Assembly (NCBI GenBank): GCA_950295325.1
Contig: OX485806.1
Span: 44,263,169 to 44,327,168 of the forward strand
Direction: 5' to 3'
Origin: Polytrichum commune
Taxonomy: Eukaryota > Streptophyta > Polytrichopsida > Polytrichales > Polytrichaceae
DNA length: 64,000 nucleotides
Made by a program: the position numbers and the translations under genes. Below are positions 34,841 to 46,739 of the stretch, one piece after another (position 1 is the first letter of the stretch; the number at the start of each line of letters is the position of its first letter). Below the pieces are notes generated by a model, which made no database searches, was not told where the DNA came from, and was given only the letters and a program-made list of their open reading frames with translations.

Positions 34841-37640
34841 TGTGATGCCTAAACCCTCACCCTTATGCGTCGTAGTCCGGATGAGGGCTTCAAGCTTCAC
34901 ATATACTTAATTTAAATCATGTGGCCCAACTCACGCATTGTTCATGAGTCCCTATATGAATGTCGATTCCCCGATTTTATTTAAACTATACCACAGATAG
35001 CATTAAGAAAATGCCCTTGACCTTATCTCTTCTCACCACAACCCATCACTAATTCCGTCTTTAGTGCCACATTAATCCTCCACGTTCACCCAAATCCCTA
35101 ATTCAAATGAAGCTAAGTTAGGGTAAAGGCATTATCCTTGAGATCTGTGAGGCCTAAACCCCCACCCTTATGCGTCGTAATCCGGGTGGGAGCCTAAGGC
35201 TCGCATATACTCGATTGACGTTGCTCAACCCTCTAGCACCGTGTCAATAACAACTACCACCCTTCAGCGCCTTAGTTCTGATGGGGGCTCTTTGTTGATT
35301 CCCAAACACCAACCCACTACCAATGTCGTACCAATGATGTTTCAACACACACTTCTTTATTTAAGTACCGAAAGGCCAACAGTATTAATGAAATACTGTT
35401 GAGCGTCCCGGTCAATCAACACACCATTCCCTACATATAACATGTCCAACCCTCACCTTCCTTCTACCCCCCTCCCTAACTATTTGTAACTAAATCACCT
35501 AGCATCTACCCCTAATGCCTTAATGCGCTAACCCCTTCGTTTTACGCTTACAACCATGGGTGCGCAACCCAGTGACCTTCCCTTAGAGCCCCCTTAGATG
35601 CTCTCAGTCTCCCAACTCCGCAGCTGATTGCACGCTGTTCATTTTTGAGACGAGCCCGTCACGGCCAACTGCCTTCGTGGTCAGCTCTCAGGCTCCCTAG
35701 CTTCAACTCCAGGTTGCAGCCTCGGTGCCACTACCCGTATCCATCCAGCCAGCACCCTCCTCTACCATCTCCTTGCTGGGTTTCTTCCCCCAACCTCAAT
35801 CCCGCCGCTCCTAGCTCCGACTACCAACTTCGGCATTGATCGCAGAGAGGTGGAAGGGAAACTCAACCAACCTAGGACTCAAGGCTGAGTCCAGGACCAC
35901 CCACGGTCATCCTTGCGAAATTCAGCAATGTGCCATGCTGAATTGCCCCCTATCTCTCAGCTCATGATAAATTTCTTTACCTGAATTGTGAATCCTTCCT
36001 CCCCCTATCAGCCCATCCTTGTTGTTTCCTTCTTCTCCAGTCCGAGAACAGTGCACTGCTCGGCTATCCACACTTACTTCCCCCTTCCTTGGTTCACATT
36101 TTGAGCTTGAATGTGGGAAGGGTTGATCCCTCTTGCTACTGCATTGTCCTCCCCTCGAGCGCCCTCACTTGTTGGTCCATCATACAGGTTGGATTAGCTG
36201 CCTCCCGCTTGAATCACTTTTGTCGTCCCCATCGCCCTACTGCCAGCACTCTCTCCTTCTCCTCCAGTGCAGATGCCGCTCTCCCTCTCGTTGCCGCTCC
36301 TTTCCACACTCGAACCACAGTCCCCGCCTTCGAAATTCACTAGGGTGGCCTCTAGCCAGCCCCCCCCCCTAAAATGGGCATCAACGATCCTCCCACCAAC
36401 TCTAAAACCCCCCTTACTGCCTTGCCATTTCTAGCCCGGCCTAAAGAATTTCAAGCTACCTAGCTAACCACAAAATCAACTCATCCAATCTCATAATCAA
36501 CACCACCCCCATAGCCTAAAACAAACACTACCTAGCCTTACTTGGCCAATAACCCGATTCTTAACTTAAACTCAACCCCCTTAACACCCTAATTAAATTA
36601 ACATAATACCAACGGGTTCCCAACCCGTAAAGTACCATCCTGTAAGCCTTAACTACATCCTATTACAAGTTCACGGTTACACTCTGTTTAAGTTTTATAA
36701 TAATTGATAACAATTCAAAATCTAAGTTCTAATGTTATCAAGAGTTTAGCAACAAATGTGGGCTCAACTTTGGGCTCACAAGATCCCTCTAGTTTGCCAC
36801 CTTAATGGCCTACTCCCACTTCAACCTCCTTACTCACTTTCCTACACTACTACTAACAACCCAGCCTAGCATCCCTTCTTCGTGAACCCCCTAACCAACC
36901 AGCTACTCCGGCCTCTCCTAGCTTCGGTTCACCACAGACTTAACCCCCAGATCTGTGTGAGAGCTCCCGGCAGTTGCCTTGGTTGACAACAATTCAACCC
37001 AACCAGCAATGTAACCAGCTGCCCTCACAACCTTGATTTGGTCGACCGTCTTAGCTGAGCCTTTCAGCTCAATGTGCTGCCAGTTGCAGGCCCAGTCTCG
37101 AGGCACCTGTTTGAGATTGGCCTCAGCCTCCTGGCCCTTGAATCGTGAAACATCAGACTGATGCAAATGCACCAGCTTCCAATCGACTCCCTCTGCCTGC
37201 ATCCCACCTGGCACTCAGCCGAGAGTGCTCCCAGTTCAATCAATTAGATTTTTTCTGATCCAGGTCCTCCCCTGTTCCTGGCCCATCACTCCTGAATGCG
37301 CACCCAAATCCAGCCTCCTGATCAAATAACCACCGCCCATTATAAAGCACAGCAAGTAATTGAGTTGAGCAAACCCCGTGCAACTACGGAATTAGAACCT
37401 AATGACGACTCCGACCAACTTTCCTTGGAAACCGAGGTTGAGCATTGTTTCCCCTGTTCTTTGTCAATTTTCCCTTTTGGCTGTGAACACTAACCTCTGA
37501 TTACTAGTCCGCTCAAATTCAACCTCAGCTGCTACCCAAATTTACACGATTCTGGCTCAGCTAGCAGCCCTTAGATCCTTGAACAACTTCACTTCACCAA
37601 TTGAAGGATTCCACCCAACAGCATGATGTTTTCTTTGCCC
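34841..37640 (-). mobile_element. Outer family B LTR, interrupted; upper boundary not resolved
   Basis: The 3' end of this minus-strand LTR (CATCACA at 34841) abuts the primer binding site. Its body runs 34841-35145 and continues from 36786 after a nested solo LTR. The expected start (GGGCTCACA read on plus) was not found before the TCCGG-rich DNA that begins around 37640, so the far end is probably lost or interrupted. Frames such as 35645-35839 and 36089-36343 are not recognisable proteins. Confidence 0.65.
35146..36780 (-). mobile_element. Solo LTR of family B with perfect target duplication
   Basis: 1635 bp. Minus-strand start TGTGAGCCCAAAG at 36780 and end GGCCTCACA at 35146. It is flanked by AGATC on both sides (35141-35145 and 36781-36785). 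The host DNA is another family B LTR in the same orientation. Recombination between the two LTRs of a full element would leave exactly this. Confidence 0.9.
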
Positions 37641-38554
37641 CTTCCGATTTCCGTCCTACTGCAGAGCAGCTGCAACTACGCTTTTATGCCCGAACCCGAA
37701 TGTCGTTGTGGGAGCACACGAACACCAAAAGTTTTGGATAGGTGTTTTTCAATGCCTAATCCGGTCTGTCGGGATGATCCGAGTATCGTCCAGGGATTCT
37801 GTGAAGTGCAGGATGTTAGGGACGCGCTTTTCCGGCTTGAAAGTCGACCACCGGCCGGATTGGCTTTCCGGATCCGGATAGTCCTTTGGAAGTCTTTATT
37901 CCAAGACTTGCCTTCCGGAATGAACCTCTATAATTAAGTCTTACTCCTACATGCATCTTTCCTCAATACCTATCTACCTACTGCCTACCTCCATTGATGA
38001 TTGGGTTCATCCGGTGAAGACGTCCCTATATGGTCAGAATCCGGATTTCTCTCACAACCAGTCTGGATCGGCCTAATCTTTCTTGGCAGGTCACACAGAG
38101 AATCCGGATGGTTCCCGGAACTACAACGACAGAAAGGTTAAGATTTGGCTGGAGATATGTTAATCCGGGATAACTAGGCGATCCGTGCCACTTTCCGGAT
38201 TACCCCGCCCAAAGACTGTGAGACCTCTTCAGAAGGTTGGATGGCGTAAGTCCGGCACCTCCCTGATCTTACCCAGTCCTAACGATGGCTATCTCACATG
38301 GATGTTACCCAGGCATCCGGAATAATGAGGTTTCCTTCCCACTACACACCGGAAATGACCTTCCAGACCGGTTTCTCTCCTCCTTCCGACACACCGATCC
38401 GGCTACAACGAACTTAGGCTCTACTACATCTGAAATAACTAGGCGATCCGTACCACTTTTCGGATTGCCCCGCCCAGGATCCGTGAGACCTCTTCAGAAG
38501 ATTGGATGGCGTAAGTTCGGCACCTCCCTGATCTTATCTAGTCCTAACGACGTC
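37640..38554. repeat. TCCGG-rich DNA with a 265-bp tandem duplication
   Basis: The words TCCGGA and TCCGGAT recur through this stretch. A 265-bp unit beginning ATAACTAGGCGATCCGT at 38170 repeats at 38435. The second copy is split by the family C insertion and resumes at 41275 (ATCTCACATAGGCGTTACC versus ATCTCACATGGATGTTACC in copy 1). It may be part of another LTR family, but no coding sequence was recognised. Confidence 0.7.
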
Positions 38555-41274
38555 TGTGAACCCTTTGAGTGGTCCACCACTCCGCGGGATCACTTTTAAT
38601 TAGAATGTTAGCATTAAAAGTTAGAATTGATGGGGAATTTAGGGAAAATTAGTTCATTTAGCATTTAGCCTAGAAGAAGGAAGGTCAAAATGAAACTAAG
38701 TAGTGCTAGAAGATAGCAAACTAGAAAAAATATGCTAGCTAGTAAAAACAACTAACTAAGAAAATATTAGTAGATGCTAGCTATTAAGCAAATATTAGTA
38801 GATGCTAGCTGAGCAAATATTAGTAGATGCTAGCTATTAAATAAATGTTAGTAGATGCTAGCTAAGCAAGTGTTAGTTTATGAGTTAGTATGAGGCACAC
38901 AAGACTATTGGAGGTGTTTTGCGTAAGAAGACAAAATCGGCTTGAAAACTTTTGAAGACAAAAAAGAAAGAAAACAAGGGGGCTACTTGCCCACTTGCCC
39001 CCTTGCCAACTCGATGGCGAAAAATTAGAAAGATTTCCAGGTTTCCCGTTGGAGCCACCTCGGCGAGAGGGTGGTAACCTCAACCGGGAAAACCCTCAAA
39101 CCAAAATTTCGGGAAATGGTTCAAAAAATAGAGCCAGTGGCGGAGGGGTCCAACTCTTTTTTGAGAGGGTTTAAAAACCCCTCCTTCCACTTTGTAGGAA
39201 CTTTCTCTTCCTCTAATGCTTGGGCGAAGCCCTGTGTCAATGTAGTTAGGAAAAAATCCTTTAGCATGCATTCTCAATGGCCTAAAAGAAAGGCTTGAGA
39301 AACTCCTCTACTCTCTCTTAGTTAGAATGTGTGTTTATTAACACACCAAAAAAATTATTCCTTCCTTTTGGTAGATGTAGGTTGGATTGTAGAGTTTTGA
39401 GTGGAGGCATTGTAGACCTCATCTGCCAATGCCCTGAAGGCTTAGTTCAGAAGCTAGAACAAAATACTTATTATATTTATCTTAGAGAGATTTCCTATAG
39501 CTAACCAGAGCCGTTTCCCATTTGTGATTTGGTTAAGATGACAATTAGTTATGGATTTTCAAAGATGGAGTAGAAAAACTGGGTGGTCTTGTAGGTAGCG
39601 GCTGCTGGATCAGAATTGCAAGCCCAATAGGAATTTTAATTCTAAGAGTTTATATTTTTCTCAAGTAAAACATTTGTCTAACTTTCTAAAATTGCTTAGA
39701 ACATTTGATTTCAGCATGATTTGAATTAGATATGAATTGTGGAAGACGGGACACATAGTTTGAGAACACTTGGTTGACTGTTGTATTACAGAGGATCATT
39801 TGGGTTCATTTCGGCTTAACTTTCTAATTACATATTTTTTATCAAATACATATTTTTAATATCTCCACAAGGTCATATAGAACGTTTGATTTGAATAAGA
39901 TTTGAATTAGATATGAATTGTTGAAGGCGAGATACATAGTTTAAGCCTTCTTGATTGGCTGATGTGTTACAAGGAGTGTGTTGAACTTTTATTAGCTTAA
40001 CCTCCTGATGTCATAATTTTCCTAGTTAGACCTTGTTCATAGCTTCCCAATGGTATAAGGAAATCCTAGATCCAAGTAGTAAAGAATGTGCTATAAAGTT
40101 TTGAAGTTAGAAGTTAGATAGGTGGGTTGGAAGGGTCGGTTGAATCGACCTCACACTTCCAACCTTCATAACTTTTGCATTTCTTATTCGATTAAAGTGA
40201 TTTTTAGATCATTGGAATGATAATTAAGTGCACTAAATATAAATATTATGTTTAGGATTAAATTACAGTGTAGAATAAATACTTTATATTTTAATTGTTA
40301 ACTAAGGTACGCTTACTACCAAACTAGTTACAAAGAAGGAGGCAAGGTCGACGCTCAGGAAGTGGAGCAAGGAAGGAGGTAGCGGCTCGGCCTACATCAA
40401 GCCCAAATCAACCAAGGAGAATTGAGGTAATTTAACTAACCTTAAACCTTCCATTTAGGGTTGGAGGGAGCGCGGCTAAGGTATGCATCTCTAAACCCAC
40501 TCACCTATCTCGTAAGGTCAAGTGGCTTAACCACTTGACCGCCAAGGGAATACCCAACTCCATTGTTTTCGGGCCCCTTGGTATGTTTTGTGGTAGTAGC
40601 TTCATTTATTAACAAGTTTCGTATGTGGTAAATCGGATTAATCACCGACATAACCACTCTTAATGTTGTTGGTGGAAAAGTGGGATTAATGACCCGCGAA
40701 TCCACTATTATGTTGTTGGGCCCATAGATTGGGAGTAATGGTCCCAATTTATGAAGATTACGCAACAGGTTGAACCTACAGGTCGCCCGTCACCCTGGTC
40801 CCATTGAGTTGCATTTCGTGGTCTATCCAATGTAAACACATTTAACAATCAAAACATACAAAATAAATCGTAATCTTTTGTTGGCAAGAGACCCGAATCG
40901 GAAACTTAACTCGGTAGAGTGATACCACCCTTCGAACCATTGATGTTTCAATGGGTTTGAGATGTTACTCAACCTTCAAAGGACCTGCACGAGGCCTTAG
41001 ATGGTTCCAGGGTAAGGGGTGTACCAACCAGGTAAGGGGTGATGCCTAATATGTGAATGTTAGTGGAGTTAGAGCCACACTAGTAAAAAACTAAGGCCCA
41101 ACCTCCAGAAGTACTACAACGCATATTTAATCTCCCTTAAAAATCTAAATACTCACGTTATACACCTATCATCCGGGTTCGGCTTGGACACCTACAAGTG
41201 CAGGCCACCTTCACCGAAGGGCTTGTGTAATACTTTTAGGCTCCCTCGAAAGGGGTTGGCCCAAAAGTACCACA
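38555..41274 (-). mobile_element. Family C element, copy 2
   Basis: 2720 bp, a minus-orientation homologue of 29905-32743. Its ends on plus are TGTGAACCCTTT (38555) and AAAAGTACCACA (41274). The flanks ACGTC (38550-38554) and ACGGC (41275-41279) are a 5-bp duplication with one mismatch. It is inserted in the second unit of the 265-bp tandem duplication. No gag or pol. Together with copy 1 it forms a 2.7-kb inverted repeat with arms about 5.8 kb apart. Confidence 0.87.
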
Positions 41275-42057
41275 ACGGCTATCTCACATAGGCGTTACCC
41301 AGACATCCGGAATAATGAGGTTTCCTTCCCACTACACTCAGAAATGATCCATAGTACAGTAGTCGGATCCGATCCGGGTTTCATCCCCTTTGTCCTATCC
41401 GTACTTCCTACTCATTCATTCCCTCTAGATCTGCAACGTTCTCCTAACAGTCCGTGCACAAAACAAGTCAGAATAGATGGAGAATTAGAGCTTTATTGAG
41501 TAGGGAGCAACAACATTGGAGAAGAAAACCCTTCTCAAGCTCCTTATTCAGCCTTAAGTAGAGGCCACAATCCCTAACTACTGGTGGCGGCCCAGGTGGC
41601 CGTCCAAAAAACCCCAAGCAGCGAGAAATCCGGAAACGTGTCCTTCGCGGAATTTCCGGATCTCGATCCGCTTTTCGCACTGACAAAAACTTGAATTTAC
41701 AGTTTTGTCAAAACCTCAAAAGGGGATTCCTAACCTCTGCCTACCTAATTCTGAACTATCTACAGCTAATCTAGCTAAGCCTAATCATAAGTGGTGCGAT
41801 GCTTCTTCGAAGCCGTCCCTTCCTTGGATTGACTCGCGGGCCCGCTGATGGCGGAAGAGCCTCCCCCGGGGGTTAAAAGTAGTCGCTCCTGCAGCCTTGT
41901 AAATACCCTCCTCATGTTTGGGGAGGGGGCGACCGTTCTTCAAAATCGGCTAGCTCATGAGGGATGAAGTTGCTCTGACTATCATTTGGGATAGGAAGGA
42001 ATGGAGCTAAACAACTTGTGTTTGCCCTATTGTTATCAATAAACCTCGTGTCTTGGG
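41275..42057. other. Continuation of TCCGG-rich DNA
   Basis: To about 41345 this is the rest of the split 265-bp unit. The remainder, including GAAATCCGGAAACG and CTCCCCCGGGGG near 41865, holds no recognised gene. A minus-strand frame at 41468-41686 is unlike any known family. Confidence 0.45.
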
Positions 42058-42886
42058 TTTGTTCTAGCTTCTGAACTAAGCCTTCAGGGCATTGACAGAT
42101 GAGGTCTACAATGCCTCCACTCAAAATTCTATAATCCAACCTACATCTACCAAAAGGAAGGAATAATTTTTTTGGTGTGTTAATAAACACATATTCTAAC
42201 TAGGAGAGAGAGTAGAGGAGTTTCTCAAGCCTTTCTTTTAGGCCAGTGAGAATGCATGCTAAAGGATTTTTTCCTAACTACATTGAAGCAGGGCTTCGCC
42301 CAAGCATTAGAGGAAGAGAGAGTTCCTACAAAGTGGAAGGAGGGGTTTTTAAACCCTCTCAAAAAAAAGTTGGACCCCTCCGCCACCGGCTCCATTTTTT
42401 TAACATTTTTCCCGAAATTTTGGCTCGGGGATTTTCCCGGTTGAGGTTGCCACCCTCTCGCCGAGGTGGCTCCGACGGGAAACCTAGAAATCTTTCTAAT
42501 TTTTTGCCATCGAGTTAGCAAGGGGGCAAGTGGGCAAATAGCCCCCTTGCCATTTTCTTTTTTTCGTCAAAAGTCTTTAAGTCGATTTCATCTTCTTACG
42601 CAAAACACCTTCAATAGTCTTGTGTGCCTCACACTAACTAATAAACTAACATTTCCTTAGCTAGCATTTACTAACTTAAATTTTAGCTAGTTGTTTTTAC
42701 TAGCTAGCATATTTTTTCTACTTTGCTATCTTCTAACACTACTTAGTTTCATTTTGACCTTCTTTTTTCTAGGCTAAATGCTAAATGAACTAATTTTCTC
42801 TAAATTCCCTATCAATTCTAACTTTTAATGCTAACATTCTAACTAAAAGTGATCCCGCGGAGGGGTGGACCACTGAAAGGGTTCAC
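42058..42886 (+). mobile_element. Family C element, 3' fragment (copy 3)
   Basis: Matches about the last 830 bp of copy 1, from TGTTCTAGCTT to AAAGGGTTCA. The 5' two thirds are absent and the last bases (CACA) are changed to CACC, so no target duplication can be read. Confidence 0.82.
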
Positions 42887-43422
42887 CTATGTCGGCCATC
42901 AGGGGAGCTACTTGTTCGAGCGCTACGAACACCAGCTCATGCTCGCACGCCAATCCTGGGTACACGGTCACCTGCATGCACACAACCACTTACACATATA
43001 TTTTTGTTTTATTTTTGTTATTATTATTATTACTTGCACTTTTATCCTTTCAAAGATGTGAAGAGGAGAGAGAAAAGAAGAAGATAGTACTATATTAAAG
43101 CCAAAAAACACTTCAAAGCCGCCACACTCCCCCACCGGACTGGGTTTGTGTCTATCTAGGACACCCCCTCCGCCTTGAGGGAGCAACTTGGAGCTATAGA
43201 AGGAAAAACTTTCAACCCGCCTTTTTCCTCTTTAGAGAGAGTTCGGACTACAAGAGCAATTCCCAGGCGCTGAAGAAAGAAGGTCCCCCTCCTGGTTTCC
43301 TTCAAACAATGACCACGGAGGGCCGACCTCTAACCTAACACCTATTGCAGGAATTGGAAACCCTCTGCTTTTGCTTTGGGTGTAAAGGTATCACCTCGCA
43401 TTTAATCCGTTAGTCGCACCTG
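42887..43422 (-). mobile_element. 3' end of a Ty3/gypsy element (family E): polypurine tract and LTR start
   Basis: Downstream (minus strand) of the integrase tail. Near 43167-43177 the minus strand reads GGCGGAGGGGG followed by TGTCCTAGATAGACAC, consistent with a polypurine tract and the first bases of a 3' LTR, which is then lost. A (TTA)n-type run lies at 43015-43035. Inference from position; no second LTR is available to compare. Confidence 0.45.
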
Positions 43423-43915
43423 TCACACGTTATACAACTTACACTGACCCTTGTTAGTTCGCGTAGGAAAATATGTGCCATCAAGTGTAGCCAATTGAAC
43501 CGAATTATTGTCATACATGTTCGTGACCCAAAAGAAGCCCAACCACAAGACGTCAAACTTCCTTGGGAACTCCAGTTTCCTCGCATCTTGGAGCATTACC
43601 AACCTCCCGGGTTGCAAAGTTCTGACCTTGTGTCGTTTGTCGAAGACGGCCTTGCGCCTCCGTTGCATCGCCTCGAGATGTTGCACACTAGCTCGTCATC
43701 GCTCACTAAGACTCTCTAACATTAGCAACCTATCTGATAGTGACTCGGCTACCGTAAGTTTTGAATCAACTGCAATTCGCAAAGAAGGGATCTCCAACTC
43801 AATCAGGAGCACTGCTTTAATCCCGTATACAAGGGCAAACAACGTTTGGTTGGTTAGGCTTTTATACCAATCATTTGGCAGCGAGGGATATGACGCGAAA
43901 TCATGGCCTACCTAA
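43423..43915 (-). pseudogene. Ty3/gypsy integrase C-terminal part (family E)
   Basis: Minus-strand frames give NQTLFALVYGIKAVLLIELE (the end of the integrase core), then MQRRRKAVFDKRHKVRTL and QPGRLVMLQDARKLEFPRKF, followed by NSVQLATLDGTYFPTRTNKG, the C-terminal DNA-binding part typical of plant gypsy integrases. The stop is at 43423. At 43915 the sequence jumps directly to protease-side DNA, so RT, RNase H and the integrase catalytic core have been deleted. Confidence 0.88.
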
Positions 43916-44884
43916 ATTCCGGTAGAGGTGTTCTTGAAATGCAAGGATGGAAGAATATCTTCTTTGAGCATGTGGTCTTCTAGGCCTATAGGTTGCGTGC
44001 CATCAATCTCAAAGGAATAAATTGACTCAAGCGGTAGGTGATCGGCTATGAGCGCGAATCCGATGTATCCACGTGACGTGTCTTTGGTGGCGGTGATCGC
44101 ATATACCTGGGTGTGATTGGGAATTTCTTCCGGGTTGAGTTCCATCCATGCTGTGAACTCACCTATGTCCATCCAGCCATAGAGGCCAGGACCCATGTCC
44201 TTTACTGGGCCTAGATGGGTCTTAGTGCCCAATGTTTGGTTGGCTAAGTCTACCAAAACTATGTTGGGTTCTGGCTTCGACTTGGGCATGTCGGATTCCG
44301 TGAATTCTGTCGAAGGCTTACGGAGTGCAATTTTTGTCGTTGTTCTGTTGTGAGGGGGCCCAAATGTTATTTGGGAGGTACTCGTAGGCCACTCGGTTGT
44401 GGCATTTGCTCTCCGAAGCTAGTCTCTTCCTAAAAGTATCGGATAACTTTTGGATGTTACAGGGAGCCTCAAAACTTGAAACGTGATCGTATAGACTTCT
44501 CCCCCGACTTTCATCAAGCAATCTTTTACCTGTCCAAGGGGGGTGACTTGTCTTTGGTCCGTGACATTGATAACAAAGGGTGAAGGGCCAGTGAGCTCAA
44601 GGCCAAGTTTCTCCAACGTTGAGAGTGGCATAATATTGATCCCACTACCCCCATCAACCAAGGTGTGTGGGATTATTTTGTCCATAATCTCAACCTCCAC
44701 CTTGATTGGTCCTTCGTCCCCTAGGGGGGTTTTTTGGACCTCAACTGCGATCGTTGGGATTTTAACCTTCCTAACTTGGGTGGCTCCTTCCTTGAATTCC
44801 TTTCTTAAGGCGGGAGCTACTTGAATTAGTTGTGCCAAAGAAATGTTGGCTCGTAGGCTACAAAGGTCTGACCAAAGGTCGTAT
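43912..44884 (-). pseudogene. Gag-pol spacer and aspartic protease of a Ty3/gypsy element (family E)
   Basis: From 44884 on the minus strand: YDLWSDLCSLRANISLAQLI, then VAPALRKEFKEGATQ, then a retropepsin-like domain with HTLVDGGSGINIMPLSTLEKL (the D-x-G-S type catalytic site, quoted in part) and VTSKSYPILLGRD. A frameshift leads to 44521-44318, and a further open stretch (44289-43912, 125 residues) has no recognised domain. The protease would process Gag-Pol in the particle. The reading frame is broken and the enzymatic part of pol is missing. Confidence 0.82.
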
Positions 44885-44959
44885 TCCTTGACTTTGCTCT
44901 CGGCCTTGGTATGCTTTGTGTAGGTGAATATGTGAGATGTACAGGAGGAGGCCTCAGAT
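44885..44959 (+). repeat. Stray fragment of the 127-bp array family
   Basis: The sequence GCTCTCGGCCTTGGTATG, then GTAGGTGAATATGTGAG and GAGGAGGCCTCAGATCC, resembles the divergent left-edge units of the array (about 20126-20190). It sits exactly between the family E protease and a family A LTR that has lost its last bases, so the array family is dispersed and its ends coincide with rearrangement points. Confidence 0.7.
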
Positions 44960-45927
44960 CCCTTGCTAGTCCCCTTAAAAATCTTGCCAATTTCCATTTC
45001 TAGCAAAGGTTACAAGTGCTAACCCTTCGCATTCCGCCATGCTAATGGTTAGCTCCTCCTACCCCGGACCTTATAGTTCATAGGAGGGAACCAACCCTCC
45101 TACTTTGCTTTCGGGACTCACCCCTTAATCGGTAACCCATTTCTACGATATGGACTTCCATCCATGGAAGTCCACTCCTGTGTTGATCATCGCGTTGCCG
45201 GAGCAACATTACAACAACCCGAAGCGTACTAGGCAACTATGGCCTCACATTGGGCCAAAGCCCATGGAGGCCGTGCCGTTTGGCCTCGGGTGGGTGAGGC
45301 CACACCACCTCACCCATATAAGCCTCTAGGACTCTACGCGGGGCCCCTACCCCACCATCAAGAGACCTTTTGTCTCTCTACCAAGAGTGGGGGCCAAATA
45401 GACATTTTCCATTAGGCGCTGGGCCTAGAAGCCCCCAGCAGCTTCAGACCATCATAACTTCCTTGTATGATGTCGGATGCTAACAAAAAAAACCACTCCA
45501 TCCTCATCTACGCTTCACGTACATGCCGATGGACTCCTCACTTGCCCCATTCGGGCAAGTCTTGGGGAAGTTATGCCTGTTTAAACCTTGGCAGTCCCGG
45601 GAATCACTCCCAGGGCACTGCTGTACCAGGGCGCTGTCCCAGGACAACGCCCCACTCAAATGGCCATAACTCCTAGCTCACACCTCCGATTGAGGTGTTC
45701 TTGAGCGTTCTAGAATCACCACGCCATGACCTACGCATAGCTTATGGCCTTGCCCTTGTGCCTCCTAGTCTCTGTGGGTGGGAGGCGTTCCCAACGCCCG
45801 GGGCTCTCACCCACACTAGGATCACTTGGGCCCTCTCACCAACGGCGCCACAAGTCCCGGGTGTCACTCCGGGGTCCCCCTTGTGCCCATGGTGTTTTGG
45901 GCACTCCTCATGGAGAGGTGCGCAACA
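44960..45927 (-). mobile_element. Family A 3' LTR of a chromovirus element
   Basis: Minus strand from TGTTGCGCACCTCTCC at 45927 to CTAGCAAGGG at 44960; the terminal TTGCGACA is missing. Immediately upstream on the minus strand lies AGTGGGGGTGAG (45928-45939), a polypurine tract. This makes it the 3' LTR of the integrase-chromodomain element at 46735-49440 and links all family A solo LTRs to that element type. Confidence 0.85.
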
Positions 45928-46735
45928 CTCACCCCCACTAAACGGAGTCGATGCCCTCAACGACTATACTCGTAGTCGGCACACCAATTCTCAAGTTGCC
46001 ATCCTCTATGGTTCGGCATTGTGTTTACCTTAGGGCGTAACCTTCACAATGCATCTTCAACTTTGGCATAGTCCCAAAGGTGTCGTTCCTAGGTGGTCCA
46101 TTAGCGACCTTGGATCTCTCCTCCAAGGACCTAACCTACACTAGACCCACCTACTTTGGGACTCATTTGGGTTGCCCCTCCTTTGGGGCCTCCCCCGTTA
46201 GGCTCCACTAGCCTAACATGACACATCTAGGCGAGACCTCAACGCTTCCACTAAGTTGTCTCGGTTGCAACTCCGAGATGGCTTTTCATTGTTAAGCCAC
46301 GCCTCGATCGCACGGGGGTGATGCCAAGTCCCGCCTGACTTGGTTCCCACTTTGCTCTTTGGAGACATGGGTTCATGACTCCCATGCGCCAACTCTCGTT
46401 AGCTCGCAGGTAGCACTTTTATGAGCACACGCCATCACCTTGTCCCCGCCCGGACAAGCCCACAACTAAGAAGTTTCTTGGTTTTATCCACGGCCCCTCC
46501 AAGCCATGGCCCCCAATTACTCGGCTTACCCAACCTAGTTTGGCATATCTATTCCCCCTCTTCCATTAACCATGCACAAGTACAAGACTAGGACCTCATA
46601 TCATATTTTTCTCTTTGCACCACTAAAGTTTGGACTTTATTCCCTCAAGCCAAAGAATAAGTACATGTTGTGGAGTAATTAGCCTCAAAGCTAAGTGTGC
46701 TACTAGCGTCTCTCCCCCACTAAAGGAGATTGATG
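45928..46735 (-). other. Untranslated stretch between pol and the 3' LTR, with two polypurine tracts
   Basis: About 0.8 kb without coding sequence. Both ends carry related sequences on the minus strand: GACATCAATCTCCTTTAGTG followed by GGGGAGAG (about 46712-46740), and a related ATCGACTCCGTTTAGTG followed by GGGGTGAG at 45928-45950 next to the LTR. The first may be the original pol end and the second a duplicated copy. Confidence 0.6.
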
Positions 46736-46739
46736 TCCT

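Noticed and set aside
30584-40765. An 86-residue frame conserved between 30584-30844 (plus) and 40505-40765 (minus)
   Set aside because: It lies within the two family C copies and is no better conserved than the non-coding DNA around it. A dN/dS test over many copies would be needed to revive it.
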